DNA of 64,000 nucleotides from Mytilus californianus (GCF_021869535.1 NW_026262679.1:84813143-84877142); one strand, 5' to 3'. Shown: positions 22,016-35,299, counted from the first letter of the stretch. Translations and numbers: made by a program. Notes: generated from the sequence alone by a model not told the origin.

Positions 22016-25000
22016 ATGAAGGCTTTAATACTGATCGTTTTGCACATAGCAGCAGTGCTCTGTCAGTTCAAACTGAATAAATTAAGTTATACGAAGCTGC
22101 CGTACACAACTAACAATAAGTTTGGTTTGCTTAGAAATGCTGCTCACCAGGCTGCTTATCATGCACAAGAACGTCTGCTCTATGTTTTAGGTAAATTTTT
22201 ATTAGATATTTTTTTAGTTGAGCAACCAAGCACTGCATACTAACACAAAGTATATACACGACCTTCAACAAAAGGCATGTATAATAACCTAATGACAAGC
22301 TTTAAATCCCCTTGAATCTAGGTCAGACGTTTATTAATTATATTATCCTACAGATTTACAATCCTGTTTTTATTTATCAAATTGAACGTAATGAATCATG
22401 ATCGAAACATAAGATAACCTACTATTATCGGTGGCTACAAGACACTTCCTGTGTAAAAAGATACTTTACATTAGACGGCTATACTTTCGGTCCATTTCAG
22501 GTGACTTGATCGAGATCACATGCTTTCAGCTCTATTTCAAAAGACAATATGGCTCTATTGCGTACCAAATTGACTTTATAATCATTTACACATTTATCTT
22601 AACATTTCAGGAGCGATAACTACTATAAAAAGGCCTCATCTCCGTGTTTTTATATACTATCGCTACAGACCAAATGTAACAAATCTTCATCTCAATATTC
22701 CAAACATTTTGCACCGATAGCGGAGTAGTGGTAACATTAAAAGTCAAAATGTAGAAAACGACCTTTGGCCTATACCCCAATTTTCAAGTATTTACCACTA
22801 ACGGTTTATAAGTAAAACAACAATACATCTTAGTAGGAGGATAACAAAAAATAAAAAATGTAAAAAAAATATTCTTGAAACTTAAATGTTCATATACGCT
22901 AGCCACCATCTTTGATAATCCAATAACACCATCCTAATGGAAACAACATGCGATGGACTTTCATAGTAATGACTTGGAGCATGCATGCATGCCCTTTTAA
23001 AAACTGTCACTTGTATGACAAACACAACAGTTCAATTTAACCAGGCGTCTTGAAGCCAATGTCCCCGATCGATCAGGTGTGGTCATGTATTTTTACCGAT
23101 ACATCCCTCATCTGTATATATGTGTATATTTCTTCTACATACAACAGAAGGTCTGCAAAAGTGGTGAAATCTACTTTATAAGTCAATGGATATGTTTAAG
23201 CATGATTAAAAAATGTTTGCAATTCTCCTGTAGAAATTAAGAGAAATGTATGTGAATTGCAGGCAGTCAAACAGCGTCAAATGAACCACGTCTACTCCAT
23301 ATTATTGATGCAAGCAACCCATCATCTCCATCGGTAATCCACACGCACGAATTTAGTTCAACAGAAAATGGAAGAGCCAATGATATTGCTGTTTGTCCAG
23401 ATTCAGTTGCTGTATCGTTAGATTCACCACTCGCTACTAAAGAAGGACACGTGGAGATGTTCGTGCCCTTTCGTCGCGGAGACTCACAGCTTGTCCAGAT
23501 TGGAAGGGAACCAGGTAGTTGTTTGTTCACGCATGAGACTGCTATATATAACCCTAATTTCAGTTTCAGTTTCCAAGGAGAAGAAACGGTTGCAAAACAA
23601 TTTAGAAAAGCGATTTATACAATCTGACTTTTGTGTTAAATGTTTGATATTACCTGATAGGAAATTACTTAAACAGCTACGTAATGTATGGATATTTTAT
23701 TTAGTTCAAGCAATGGTTACTACAGACCTTGATTTACAATATTTAATACCTCCACATAATTCAACATGGAGAGTTTGCCTCGTCGATTTCCTTTTCTTCA
23801 AAAGAACTTGCCTGAATTCGTCCCACTTACCATCTACCAATGAGCTGTCTGTCTAGTCAAGTTGACAATTCTTTGTGTCGACCTCCAGAATTAATTTATT
23901 AGTTATAATTTTATCCATCTGTTGTCACAAATGGCAGGCCATTGCCTAAAATGTTTAAATAAATGATTTTAGAAATCAAACATCCCAAATTTGTCTTTTT
24001 AATTGCTAATTTGTTTATTAGATCTCAAGTGAACGTTGGGAAAATGATACTAGTATACCACTGAAAAAAATATTTTCCACATTTTGCTATACGTTTTATT
24101 CCAGCTTTTTAAGTTGTTGGTGTTGACTAGATATCGCTTTATTTACATAACTTATGAGGGGTTGGTGGAATTATATGAAATAATTAGAAATGAATGGAGA
24201 AAAGGAGAAAAAATAGTTTGAAGAGAAAAAAAAATTTCTCGTCCACCGTTATTTTTGGGTGAATATTCCAGTCCAAAAATATTGGGATATTGTTTGACTA
24301 CTTTTTTTCTTTCGATCATTATTTCATTATTACTACTATTTTCATTTTCAGTTGGAGTTAACCCTAAAGGACTGGCTTTTACAAGTGACTGTCAAAAACT
24401 AGTTATCGCTAACGAGGGTCGCGGTGACTTGGACTCTGTTGCCCAACAGTTTGTTGATCCACCAGGAACGGTTAGCATATTACTGAGAAACGACATTGGT
24501 ACACCAGCACTGGTTACCATTAATTTTGAGAGATTTTTAGGTGGAAGGTAAATATTTCGAGACAAATATGAATATTATGCATCCATTGTTTTACATTTGA
24601 TTTAAAGGAGGATGAGCTGTCAAATTCATATTCACCAATTATACTCAGATTCTCATATTTGATTTATAACATACTAAAACGAACATCAAAATTACAAAAA
24701 GTTCAAAAGAAACCATTAAAAAAGAACGGAATTCATTATAATATATCAGCATTTCGTGTGTATTATTAAAAGACTCGACGCCATCTAATTAACTATCGCG
24801 ATGACCCTAAAGGATATCGATGGTCATATGACTGACATTAACATAAATATAAATATAAATACAAATACACAGACAAACACGTGCAATCGTTTTAAGGCGA
24901 TTTTTCTAGGTCTGTTTGATTTCATGTCATAGATTAAAAAAATAGGTAAATCATCGTTTTCGTAGGCCGACACAGCAAACAAAACGGTTTTATTTTTGAA

Positions 25001-26923
25001 TTGAATGCTTCTTTTTGTAAACTCATTGGGGTGTAAAAGCGTTGACCGAAGTACATTCTAAAAATGTACGCACGGTCAACGCTTTTACAACCCTATGAAA
25101 TTACCAAAAGAAGCATTCAATACTTATAATTACATTTTTTCGCTATGATCATGAATTAATACGATTACTATCAAGTGTTTCTTTCATTTACCTGTGCATT
25201 TTGTTGTGGAAACGTGTGTCATCATGTATGTTTCAATTCATGCAATTCATTTTGAAATGAAGAATGACGCGAGATTTCTGTTAGCCAATCAAAATAACGT
25301 ATAATAATGAAACATACATCTTATGTAATTATTTCCCAGTGGCTCCCTTGTTTTACATTCTTTGTTTAAAACATGCATAACCCATCTCTAGCTAACAGGT
25401 GAAAGTGAAGGTCATATGAACGCAGATTCAATGAGGTTGAATTGTTTTCTTGCAAGCCAATAATATATCAGCGATATTGTTAAGCTTATTTTCACGAAAT
25501 TGAATCAAACTGACTTCTAATAGCGAAATATTGTTTAAATTTCCGCTTTTATAAAGGTTTGAAACAAAACAAAATCATATTCTAATATTTTGCCTAAGAT
25601 GTAGCTAATGTTCCTTAAATACGTGTGTATTCTTGGTTTTTCTTAGTTACAACATAACATGTTTCAGGTGTAAACAAATATTTCGACATTTTAAATACAT
25701 TGCGAGATTTCGAGATCATTACTATGAATAAATTAAATATTTCTGGTGCACACGAAATGTACACGAAATGTACACGTTAATAAACTGTAATAGAAATCAA
25801 CATAATTAGATAGTTTTGAATATAAAGTTTAGCACAAAAATATTGTGTCACATATGTATAGTTTTCTAAGTTTTCATTCAATAGTTTGATTCAGACGTAT
25901 TGAAATATCACGAAATCAGAATGACACCTCTAAAAATAACTATCATGACATTATGTGGTAACCGATCAGAGATTGAACCTATATACGAACCGCTGTTGAT
26001 AATGATATATGAAGCAGACAATATACACCTTCAACAAAAGTAAAAAGTAAAATAACAAAAATACCGAACTCCAGGAAAATTCAAATCGGAAAGTCCCTTA
26101 TCAAATGGCAAAATCAAAAGCTCAAACACATCAAACGAATGGAAAACAACTGTCATATTCCTGACTTGGTACAGGCATTTCCTTATGTAGTGTGCATATT
26201 TAAATATGTAAACGTACATGTAAGTTGGTAGATCATGTTTAATATTTGCAAATCCACGTAAAATAAACATTGCATGCAATTTTATTTTGTGTAAGAGTCT
26301 CAAATCTTTAAATATAAATGAACGGATGTTGCAACAAGGCTTTTACTTTTAATTATTTTTAATCTATATACTACTATTATCTATAAATGTGCACTCAATT
26401 AATCTGTACACTACTAGTCTCTATAAAAGAGTATTCGGATTTAAATATGTACACTACAATTATCTACAAATGTGCACTCAGGTTTTAAGCTGTACACTAC
26501 TAGTATCTATAAATGTGCACTCAGGTTTTAATATATATACTACTAGTATCTTCAAATGTGCACTCAGGTTTTAAGGTGTACCTTACCGAATTGTATCTAT
26601 AAATGTGCACTCACATTTTAATCTGTTCACTACTAGTATCTATAAAAAGTGCACTCGATTTTTATCTTCATTTTGGAATCATAATCCACTTTGTTGAACG
26701 TACATAGAATGCATAAAATTAGACAATTAGCTAGTACAATTTTGTTGAGAGAATTTATATCTTGGTAAGATTTTGTTCCACCTGAAATAGGCAATGTCTT
26801 CAGCGTTTTCTGTTCCACTACGGAAACCAATCTTGTTCTTAATTTGAAATAAAAATCTATTGAAAAGTCGGTATTCCCAGAATAAATATTATGCCTTCGT
26901 CTGCATAGAGGTACATGTATTAG

Positions 26924-26954
<31 letters not shown>

Positions 26955-29900
26955 CTGTATGTAATATAAACTTTTTTTAAAGTTTCAAATACATGTACTT
27001 TGAAATGGCATACAATTAATAAGATTTTGTTTATTTTCATTTCAAGCTTGTAAACAACCTTAATTTTAGACCGAAAAATAAATGGATTTTTTATTTTATT
27101 TTCTTATTTTGACTACTTATAAATGTAAGATAGAAAAAAATGCGTGAAGCAAGTTCTGCTTATTTTTCCGTCAAATAAAAAAAAGCTGGTCATCTCTATT
27201 TGCAACAACATTAATTATCTTATTCCATATCATATAAACAAATCTAAAGCAATGTCATGATTACTTGTTAAAGGGAAGCAGAATATCAGAACAAAGGAGT
27301 AAGATGGGTATACCAGGGCAACCATAACGCTGGAGTCATAAACAAAATGTCTGACGACCTAGAGCCTGATCAGGTTACCATTAGCAACGATCAACGATTC
27401 GCTTATGTTTCTCTTCCTGTAAGTTTACAATTATATACAGGCGCTTGAACAACGTTGAAAAATAAATGCAAAGCGGCGGTGCATTTAAACTGCTTCAATG
27501 ATTAGATTGTGTTTGTTTGAGCAAGAACATGATAAGCTGAAATTAAGATAACTGCAACACAAAAATGGTAAAATTGAGGTTCATGCCCAAAATGTTGTGG
27601 CTTTTAATAGCTCTTTCATCGAAATATTTGTCCTCGTAAAACAAAACTTATGACAATTGAAATCAAAGTTAACATGTCATTGTGACTCTATATCAGACCA
27701 ATCCATATCAATCAGAATTCATTATCTTTGTTCAAGACAAGGAAAACATGAAAATGGGTAATTACAACTCAGAAAAAGAGGCAAATACAAAACTAAAGCA
27801 CAAAATGTCAATTTTATACAAGAAAAGTAATTGCAGTTAGCAATGTATGAACAAATATTAAAAACCATTCATTTATAGTTTTCTGTATGAATCTATTAGC
27901 TGAATAACTGATATTAATGCATATGTACGTATACCTGGAAGGTAAAATAAGCAAATTGATTTCGTCAAATATATTCCCATCTTTAATCAATTTGATTTGA
28001 TTATACTGATGAAATAATCTATGAAGTGAAGTTTTAATGATGTCGAATAGAGTTTTCAAATTTTAAAATGCACCCCACCCCACAAAAAAAGAGAAAACAT
28101 GTTTGCCTTGTATTGCGCAGATACGTTATTCATTTCAAATCAAAACTAAAAGGCTGTAGAATATATTTTGTTTTTTTTAGGAAAACAATGCAGTTGCGAG
28201 AATAGACATTAATTCTTATTCAGTAAATGAAATTTTTGCACTTGGAATAAAGAATTGGACGCTTTATAATACAGACTGCAGTGACCAGGATGGAGGTAAG
28301 ATTTCAGTTGTTTCTTCATTATATTCCATAACGAGAAATTTAAATGTTGCTTCCTAAGGACAATATGATACGATTAAATATGCAGCATGTATGCTTTACA
28401 TATATATTCATATCAGATGAACAGAATTTACACTTCACAGACTTTTTGTAATCTCTAGTTGAGCTTGAGCATTGCCAATATGCTAAGGTTAAAATATCAA
28501 TAGTATATGAGCGATGTGGCAACATTAATTCAGAGAAACCTAAGAGTTTTACTTTAAACAAAATATGCATATTATGAGCATATAAGGTTTTTACTTATGT
28601 AAAAAATAAAGAACACATGCAATTTAACAAAAATGGATCAGTATAGACTTTCTATGTTTATAATTGCCAAATACGCTGACGAGTTGTAATAACATCATTG
28701 TGTTTCATTTCACAAGGCTCTTATCCACATGTTTCAAAAAATAAACAATCATACATGTACGAGACACGCTTAGTTTAAATTGACACTCAAAGAAAAAAGT
28801 GCGTTTTGAGATCAAACATGTCAAAGGCAAATCATCAAAAGAAACAGAAAATCTTATTTCTATATTTGATTAAAATGGTAATCATTAAATAAATATTACA
28901 ATTATATATAACAAAAATCATAATCAAACAAACAAAAAACAACAGCCACGATTGAAGAGGGGATGAACAATTATTCATGCTTCTACTTTTAGGGGGAAAT
29001 TTGGTACGCCGTCCAATATATTCAATGTACCAAGCTACAGATATTGATACTGTTATTCTGAATGGCCAAGAATATGTCCTGTCGGCAAATCAAGGAGTCA
29101 TCAAAAGATATGCCGCAGTGCAAGGCGATACATTTGACGAATCGAGGCGAGCAAGAACAATTGCTAGTGGTTAGTCCTTTCGTGTGTCGATTTTAACAAC
29201 TGTTGCAGTAAACTGTAGTTGCTGTCTCATCTACCCGAAAGTGCTTTTATTCATAAATTTACCATTACAGCTTCCGAAATTAGCTAATTAAAAAACTGTC
29301 TGTTAAAATTTGTTTTTAATAAGTTAGACATAAACAACAAACTTTCTTCGCATTCATGAAAGATGGTATATTATTTCATCATTCCGATAACCTTTTTATG
29401 TCTTTCGTGATCTTGGAGAAAAGCCTTGACAAAAATAAATGTAGATTACATAAAAGTCTTTTGGGGGTTAATGCTTGATATTTTCCCGTATATGTCCTGG
29501 AAATTTTGCAACAAAAGAATCTCCAAACCTTCAATATTCTTACTCTATGTACTTCATAGCTGAAGGTGTCATTTTGTCTTAAAACGTAACATATTCATAC
29601 TTTGTATCCCTTTTTGTATGAAGACATTTATGAATGATTATCTCATCATTATATTAGACCACATTGCAGATGAATACGTTTTGTATTTATGTTTTAAGAT
29701 GGCGAATTTGACGAATCGTCGTGGACGTCTGAAATGTCAACAGCCGTACGCAACAATCAACAACTTGGTAAGAAATAAGTTGTACATGTAACGTTGTTTA
29801 ATACTTCAATATTTTTACCTTTTCATATATAGCAATTATTATGATGCTTAAAACAGATGTTTCCGCCATTCTCGTCGCAATATCTACGTTAAGCAATAGG

Positions 29901-32184
29901 CAAGCATTCCTTAATCTTAAATGATTATTTTTAACAAATTAAAACTCACTTTTTTATGTCACCTTCACTGTAAACAATTTACTTAATGTACAGTTTCAAT
30001 TAAGTATCCCTATATATTAGTTTTCGAGTATCTAGAAAATATATTCGATAAGGAAGTTAGATACATTCATACATTAATATATTTTTGCAGAGTCAAATTG
30101 AAAGATCATATTCATTGTCGAAACGTACATCATTTTTTAAAAACACTGCAACAAAGGGTCCGGTCCATCCAGTATTATAAAGCTCCATATTTTGTTTAAA
30201 TATTTTTATAACGTCTTAACCAACCATGGGTTTTATGGTCATCTCTTTTCTTCAACATTACAGGTAGATGGCAAGTAAGATATAGTGATAACTTCGATTT
30301 TATTTCAAGACAAGTTAAGAATGTGATGGGTTATGGAGGACGCAGCATGTCTCTGTGGCAAACTCAAACAATGTCCTTAGCGTTTGATACTGGCGATGAA
30401 CTAGAAACTCAGGAATTCCAAAATTATCCAACAACATTCAACGGGGAAGCCAACAATGGAAACCAATCTCCATTACAACAAGTAGATCAGCGTTCTGACG
30501 ATCATGTAAGTTGCATGCCAGCATTGTCATGAAAGTCATTTCATTCATATTTTAATCAATGATTTTTAAAGAAGATCTTATAAATCTTTTCCCGACCATG
30601 TGTCATTTATTTTGGGTGTTCTTTTATTATACAAGACAGTTACAAACCCTTGATTGTCTAGATGACCATGTTGAAATCATTTGCTAAACCTACGAAGTTA
30701 TATTAAACAGGTAAATCAGTTTCCAATATATTAAAAAATAACAGGAATAACAAAAAATTAAAGATGATAGTAGCACAACAGACCGAACCATTCTTGATAC
30801 ATATATAAGTATTGAAATTGTGACATTTAACTCAATACCAAGGATCTGCCATTTTTTTATTGACGTGAAAACAGACACGACAGGTGATGAGGCGAAGCGT
30901 CTGGTTTTATATTATAGTGGAGCAGGATAGCATTATGCTTATCATTCCGGAGCACCTGAGATCATCCCTGGTTTTTTGCGGGTTCCTGATGCTCAGTCTT
31001 TAGTTTTCTATGTTGTGTTTTGTAAACTGTTGTTTTTTCCTTTTTCTATTTTTTTTATCGTTTTTTGTTTTTTTTTAACATGGCGCTGGCAATTCATTTT
31101 CGACTTATGACTTTGAATGTCCCTTCGGTAGATTTCGCCTCTCTTCATCTTCATATAAAATTACGCAGAAAACTTTCCAGTTGACGTACTTTCTTTCATA
31201 TTTTAATCAGCCACTGTCATACTCCTTTATCCTTTTTTCAGGGCCCAGAGCCCACTGCTGTAGCAAGTGGTCTATATGGAAATAATTTACCAATAGTAGT
31301 CGTAGGCACAAGAACTGGGCTCATTCATATGTACAGTGATGATTTGTTGGTGCCTAGACATCAATCTGTACACCGTGAGGGCATGACAACTCAGCCTTGG
31401 AATACGCTGTACACCAACGGCCAAGCTGGAGACGCCATTATAACCGACATCGGGTAAGTACATATTATCGTCTGCGTACCAATCCAAATATTGGCTAGAT
31501 ACAAAACTGGTTACCTGTGACCACTAAATTACTAAGGTTTGATGATGCTACAAGTGATACTTCAGAGAATTGTATGATAATGAAAATAAAAATATCACTT
31601 GTAGGGTTCGAACAACAAGGAATTGGTCGCTCATTTTGTGGACAATATTAAAATTGATTAAACATTTATTGGAATTCGCATTCATGAAAATAAAAATAAA
31701 ATACCAATAGGCTTATTTTTCCGTCTATAAAGTAATTTGGAGTCTTTCTGTATCTTAACAAAATCACAACGTTCACTGACGAGTAGACTATTTGGTATGT
31801 AAAACGTGCGGACATTGAAGACACCATGTATAACATAAGAGCCAAAACGCATGGTCAGTTATGTATAGAAGTACCGAGTTTCTAGTAAGGAAAAATAATA
31901 ACTAAATTTTCAAAATTTTTCAAACTAAAACTGCACAGACCTATAGCAACCTCCCATTTTGTATGGCAATCATTCAAACGTGTTGTGGTATATAATTTGG
32001 CCTAAACAAAGATTTTTTTGTTCAACCATACAATGGATTTGTTTACTTTTGTTCATTTATTTATTTGTCTTTTTGTAGAATTATAAATGCAAACGAGTCA
32101 CCAAATGGACAACCTTTAGTATGGGTTATTGGTTCCGCAACAGGATCTGTTGGAATGTATCAAGTTCAGCTTAACAGGAAATAG
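22016..32184 (+). CDS. MSP130-like secreted protein, copy B (10 coding exons, 562 aa)
   Basis: Exons are 22016-22190, 23263-23514, 24352-24547, 27274-27418, 28181-28295, 28993-29169, 29699-29767, 30264-30505, 31242-31453 and 32079-32184 (1689 nt, 562 aa). Every intron is GT-AG. Intron phases 1,1,2,0,1,1,1,0,2 match copy A. A 16-residue signal peptide (MKALILIVLHIAAVLC) is followed by the MSP130 / choice-of-anchor I domain: LLHIIDASNPSSPS near 65, GVNPKGLAFTSD and LVIANEGRGDLD near 144-170, FVDPPGTVSILL near 176, DLEPDQVTIS..RFAYVSLP ending at 256, ENNAVARIDI at 257-266, RSDDHGPEPTAVA near 453-465, and SATGSVGMY near the C-terminus. The ATG at 22016 is preferred over an in-frame ATG at 21995: it gives the clean signal peptide, it aligns with copy A, and a splice acceptor (ttctgcag) ends at 22012. 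The family is regarded as secreted or surface glycoproteins of biomineralising cells. The calcification role here is inferred. Confidence 0.88.
22191..23262 (+). other. Copy B intron 1, no further feature
   Basis: GT donor at 22191 and AG acceptor at 23261-23262. It contains a short gcatgcatgcatgccc palindrome near 22980 and no coding signal. Confidence 0.6.
25001..25120. mobile_element. 120-bp near-palindromic element in copy B intron 3
   Basis: The outer ends ttgaatgctt and aagcattcaa and the inner arms gtaaaagcgttgaccg and cggtcaacgcttttac pair across a short centre (about 25065). The whole unit could fold into one long hairpin. It has the shape of a MITE or foldback element. Confidence 0.6.
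26030..26190 (+). repeat. Interspersed repeat family R3, copy in copy B intron 3
   Basis: It starts agtaaaaagtaaaataacaa and continues with attcaaatcggaaagtccct and attcctgacttggtacaggc. It matches 51186-51352 over its whole length. Confidence 0.7.
26364..26660. repeat. Minisatellite, about 43-46 bp units, in copy B intron 3
   Basis: About six units combine tctataaatgtgcactcagg with ttttaatctgtacactacta and variants. Confidence 0.75.
26928..26954. repeat. (TA)n microsatellite, copy B intron 3
   Basis: An uninterrupted TA run of about 27 bp. Confidence 0.85.
30880..31150 (+). repeat. Interspersed repeat family R2, copy in copy B intron 8
   Basis: It reads tggagcaggatagcattatg, ccggagcacctgagatcatc, ctcagtctttagttttctat and cgacttatgactttgaatgt. 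Confidence 0.7.
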
Positions 32185-32220
32185 AACAATTACTACATAG
32201 ATTAAATATAAACCTCTGAA

Positions 32221-32226
32221 AATAAA
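32221..32226 (+). terminator. Polyadenylation signal AATAAA, copy B
   Basis: AATAAA lies 37 bp after the copy B stop codon, a plausible cleavage signal. Copy A has an AATAAA at 17582-17587 that overlaps its stop codon. Confidence 0.5.
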
Positions 32227-32589
32227 AATTAAAAAAATGATCGATAGATCTATTATTTTAATCTTGCAGAACATCTTTTCTTCGTGTTTGATTCAGTCAC
32301 CTCTTGCTTAGAACTTAGTCAAAAGGATCGATAGGCCATGCTTTTATGGTATGTAACCACAGCACCTCATAATGTTGGTCAAAGGCACTTTTATTCATAT
32401 TCATCCTCTACATTTTTATTGAGAACAAATCAGAACTATTACCTAATACTAGGTTCAGCTGCTCTCCGTATTTTTTTTGTAGAAGAGGAGGGGACTACAC
32501 ATAAATCTTTTATTTCTATAAGAACCTGAAATGAACTGACACGGGATACATGCCTCACCTGTATGTTACTTTGAAAGCAGAATGCTAAA

Positions 32590-33150
32590 TGGAAATTAAG
32601 ATGGCAAAACTTTGACATGTAAACTATGCAAAACATCCAAAGTCAATGAATGGCCAAATGAGATATACTAGTGCTGATACAACTGCATACCGAATATCAT
32701 TGACTTGGTTACCATAAGTGGTTCATCTTAAATTGACCTGATCACATGTAAACTATGCAAAAAATTCAAAGTCAAAGGACCATGACCGAGGAGGAGAGCC
32801 ATTTAATCCCCATGAAATATGAGATGTGCTAATGCTGATACCACTGCATACCAAATGTAATTGACTTACCATTAGTGGTCTCCCTTAAACTGAACGATAT
32901 GAATTACAAACTTTAACATTTAAACAAAGTAAAATTTTCAAGGTCAATAGATCATGATTGGGGGGACAGGGCAATATTCTCCATGGAAATGAGAAGTGCC
33001 CATGCTAATTCAAATGCATATAAAATATCATTGACTTATTTACTTTTAGTAGGTCCCCTTTAACCGACCTAATCACAAACTTGAACAAACATTCAAACAG
33101 ATAGACAAGGGTAAACATGTATGCCCCCTTCTCCTAGAAGTGGGGAAATA
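32590..33150. repeat. Tandem core repeats, about 160-170 bp period, B-MSH3 spacer
   Basis: Three diverged units are aligned by accataagtgg (about 32710), accattagtgg (about 32870) and acttttagtagg (about 33040), and by tgctaatgctgatac-type blocks. The block ends in an imperfect aaggggg/ccccttct palindrome-like stretch. The organisation recalls bivalve pearl-type elements. Confidence 0.6.
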
Positions 33151-33544
33151 ACAAACTTTATGCATATGCACAACATATCAGGTGTGCATTTGCTTTCAAT
33201 ATAAACTGGAACAAAATGGCAAATTTCTCAGGTGAGTATTTACATATTGACAAGCTAACATCAGGGGATTTTTTAAGAAATACATGTAATACAGCTAACA
33301 AGTATTTTTCACTAAATATAAGAGTATTGCCTTAATTTCTTTATAAACTGAACATCGAACAAAATTTTGATTGAGAACCCTGCAATATAACAACATTGTA
33401 CTGGCAAATACAGGGAAGTCACAGTACAGAGTAATTGGCAACTAGACAAAGTGATGCCCCCGCACTCCACTCTGAAGTAACTGTATTATAACAAAGTCAA
33501 TGTAGGACTTTCTTTGAGATATTATTGTGTCTGGGAGACACAAA

Positions 33545-34108
33545 TGATGCCCCCGCAGATGCAAAGTGTTATTTTAAAATACACAAAGTTGAGCATGTGA
33601 GCACATAGGTCTATGGTTCACCATAGGAGGAGTTATTCGGAAACGCTATGCACCTCTTATGCAAGTATATACTCCAAAAATGACAAAGTTCAACTATCTC
33701 CCAAAAGAGCAAATATTATTAAAAATCAAAACCCTGACCACATGCACACCTTCAATATATGTACAAACAGCCAGCAAAGTGAAAACTTCCTACCATTCAA
33801 ACTGTAGGAGGAGTTAACTGGAATAGCTATGCACCTCTTATGCAAGTATATACTACAAAAATGACAAAGTTCAACTATCTCCCAAAAGAGCAAATATCAA
33901 TAAAAATCAAAACCCTGACCACATGCACACCTTCAATATATGTACAAACAGCCAGCAATGTGAAAACTTTCTAGCATTCAAACTGTAGGAGGAGTTATTT
34001 AGAATAGCTATATACCCATAATGGGACGGACGGACGGACTGACAGACACACCGAAGGACGGACAGGGGTAAAACAATATGCCCCCCAACTTTCAGTTGTG
34101 GGGGCATA
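33545..34108. mobile_element. Pearl-like nonautonomous element with 181-bp core repeats
   Basis: The ends atgcccccgca and tgtgggggcat form an inverted pair of about 11 bp with one mismatch. Inside are about two and a half units of 181 bp (taggaggagtt at 33624, 33805 and 33986), then a ggacggacggac/gactgacagac microsatellite. This combination is the hallmark described for bivalve pearl elements. A related half-element begins at 33449 (gatgcccccgcac). Confidence 0.65.
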
Positions 34109-34319
34109 AAAAAGGACAATGTTTACAGTGTAAATAGTGTGTTTACTATACAAGGTTACCAATTCAACACTGTCATTAGATCTTTGAATATTATTTTTAT
34201 TGGTATTAATATTGATTTTGTTATCAGTAAATTAAAAGCAAACTAAATATTATTGTTATATACATATGCACTTTCATGGATCTACAATCTGTCGACTCCT
34301 GTAACAGGCATTACACAAG

Positions 34320-34985
34320 GTCATGTTTTTCTTTGACTGTTTATGACGTCTTTACACTAAATCCATTGGATGTTGGAAGTGTACTGATTGATAATTATTC
34401 TTAGATGCATGATTTTTTTTATTAGTTGTTATTGGCTTTGAACTAGCTGTCAGTAACTGTGAGTACTCTCAGATCTGTACTTAGTGTCTTTTTGTTGTTG
34501 GGATGTACAAGTACCCGGTCATGTCCATGTGTTATTGTTATATGTATTTCTATTTGTATCCATCTGATGAGTTAAGCCTTTTTCAACTGATTTTTATAGT
34601 TCTTTCTTATGTCGTACTGTTACACCACTGTACCAGGTTAGAGGGAGGGTTGGGATCTCGCTAACATGTTTAACCCCGCTACATTCTGTATGTATGTGCC
34701 TGTCCCAAGTCAGGAGCCTGTAATTCAGTGGTTGTCGTTTGTTGCTGTGTTACATATTTGTTTTTCGTTCCATTTTTTTGTACATTAATTAGGCCATTAG
34801 TTTTCTCAATTGAATTGTTTTACATTTGTGATTTCGGGGCCTTTTATAGCTGACTATGCGGTATGGGCTTTGCTCATAGTTGAAGGCCGTATGGTGACCT
34901 ATATCTGTTAATTTCTGTGTCATGCGGTCTCTTGTGGAGAGCTTTCTCATTGGCAATCATACCACATCTTCTTTTTTATATATGA
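34320..34985 (+). repeat. Interspersed repeat family R1, longest copy
   Basis: It carries the usual R1 3' half (cctgtcccaagtcaggagcc, ggggccttttatagctgact, ctcattggcaatcataccac) plus an extra 5' part with ctttgaactagctgtcagta and gtacccggtcatgtccatgt. This suggests that shorter copies are 5'-truncated, as expected of retroposed elements. Confidence 0.65.
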
Positions 34986-35299
34986 ATGTTTTTATAACTT
35001 AGGCAAATCCTATTATCATAGTTTCTGCTACATTAATGATTTTCTTTTATTAAATAATTTAAAATTTAGTGATGGTACAATGGCTTGTCCAATTTCTTTA
35101 AAAACGAGTAAAAAGCTGACACTTCCAACATATGCTCCATGAACTGCACTTTTATTGGGAGAAAAAATTCTTCTTTCAAGGGTTTGAAATACTAGTACGC
35201 TTGGTGGGACAAATAAACATGTACTGTTATTGCTAATTTTTCACAATGTTACAATTCATAGTGGGATTCCATCCTTAAAACAAACTTTCAAACGATTTT

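Noticed and set aside
23491..23856. 121-codon plus-strand ORF overlapping copy B exon 2
   Set aside because: It starts in another frame at the end of exon 2 and runs into intron 2. It has no domain or signal and no counterpart in copy A.
26633..27040. 135-codon minus-strand ORF
   Set aside because: It crosses the minisatellite edge and the TA microsatellite (a YIYIYIYI run); composition is driven by the repeats.
32640..34110. CRISPR-like regularly spaced repeats
   Set aside because: Units are 160-181 bp diverged tandem repeats without unique spacers, in a eukaryotic genome.
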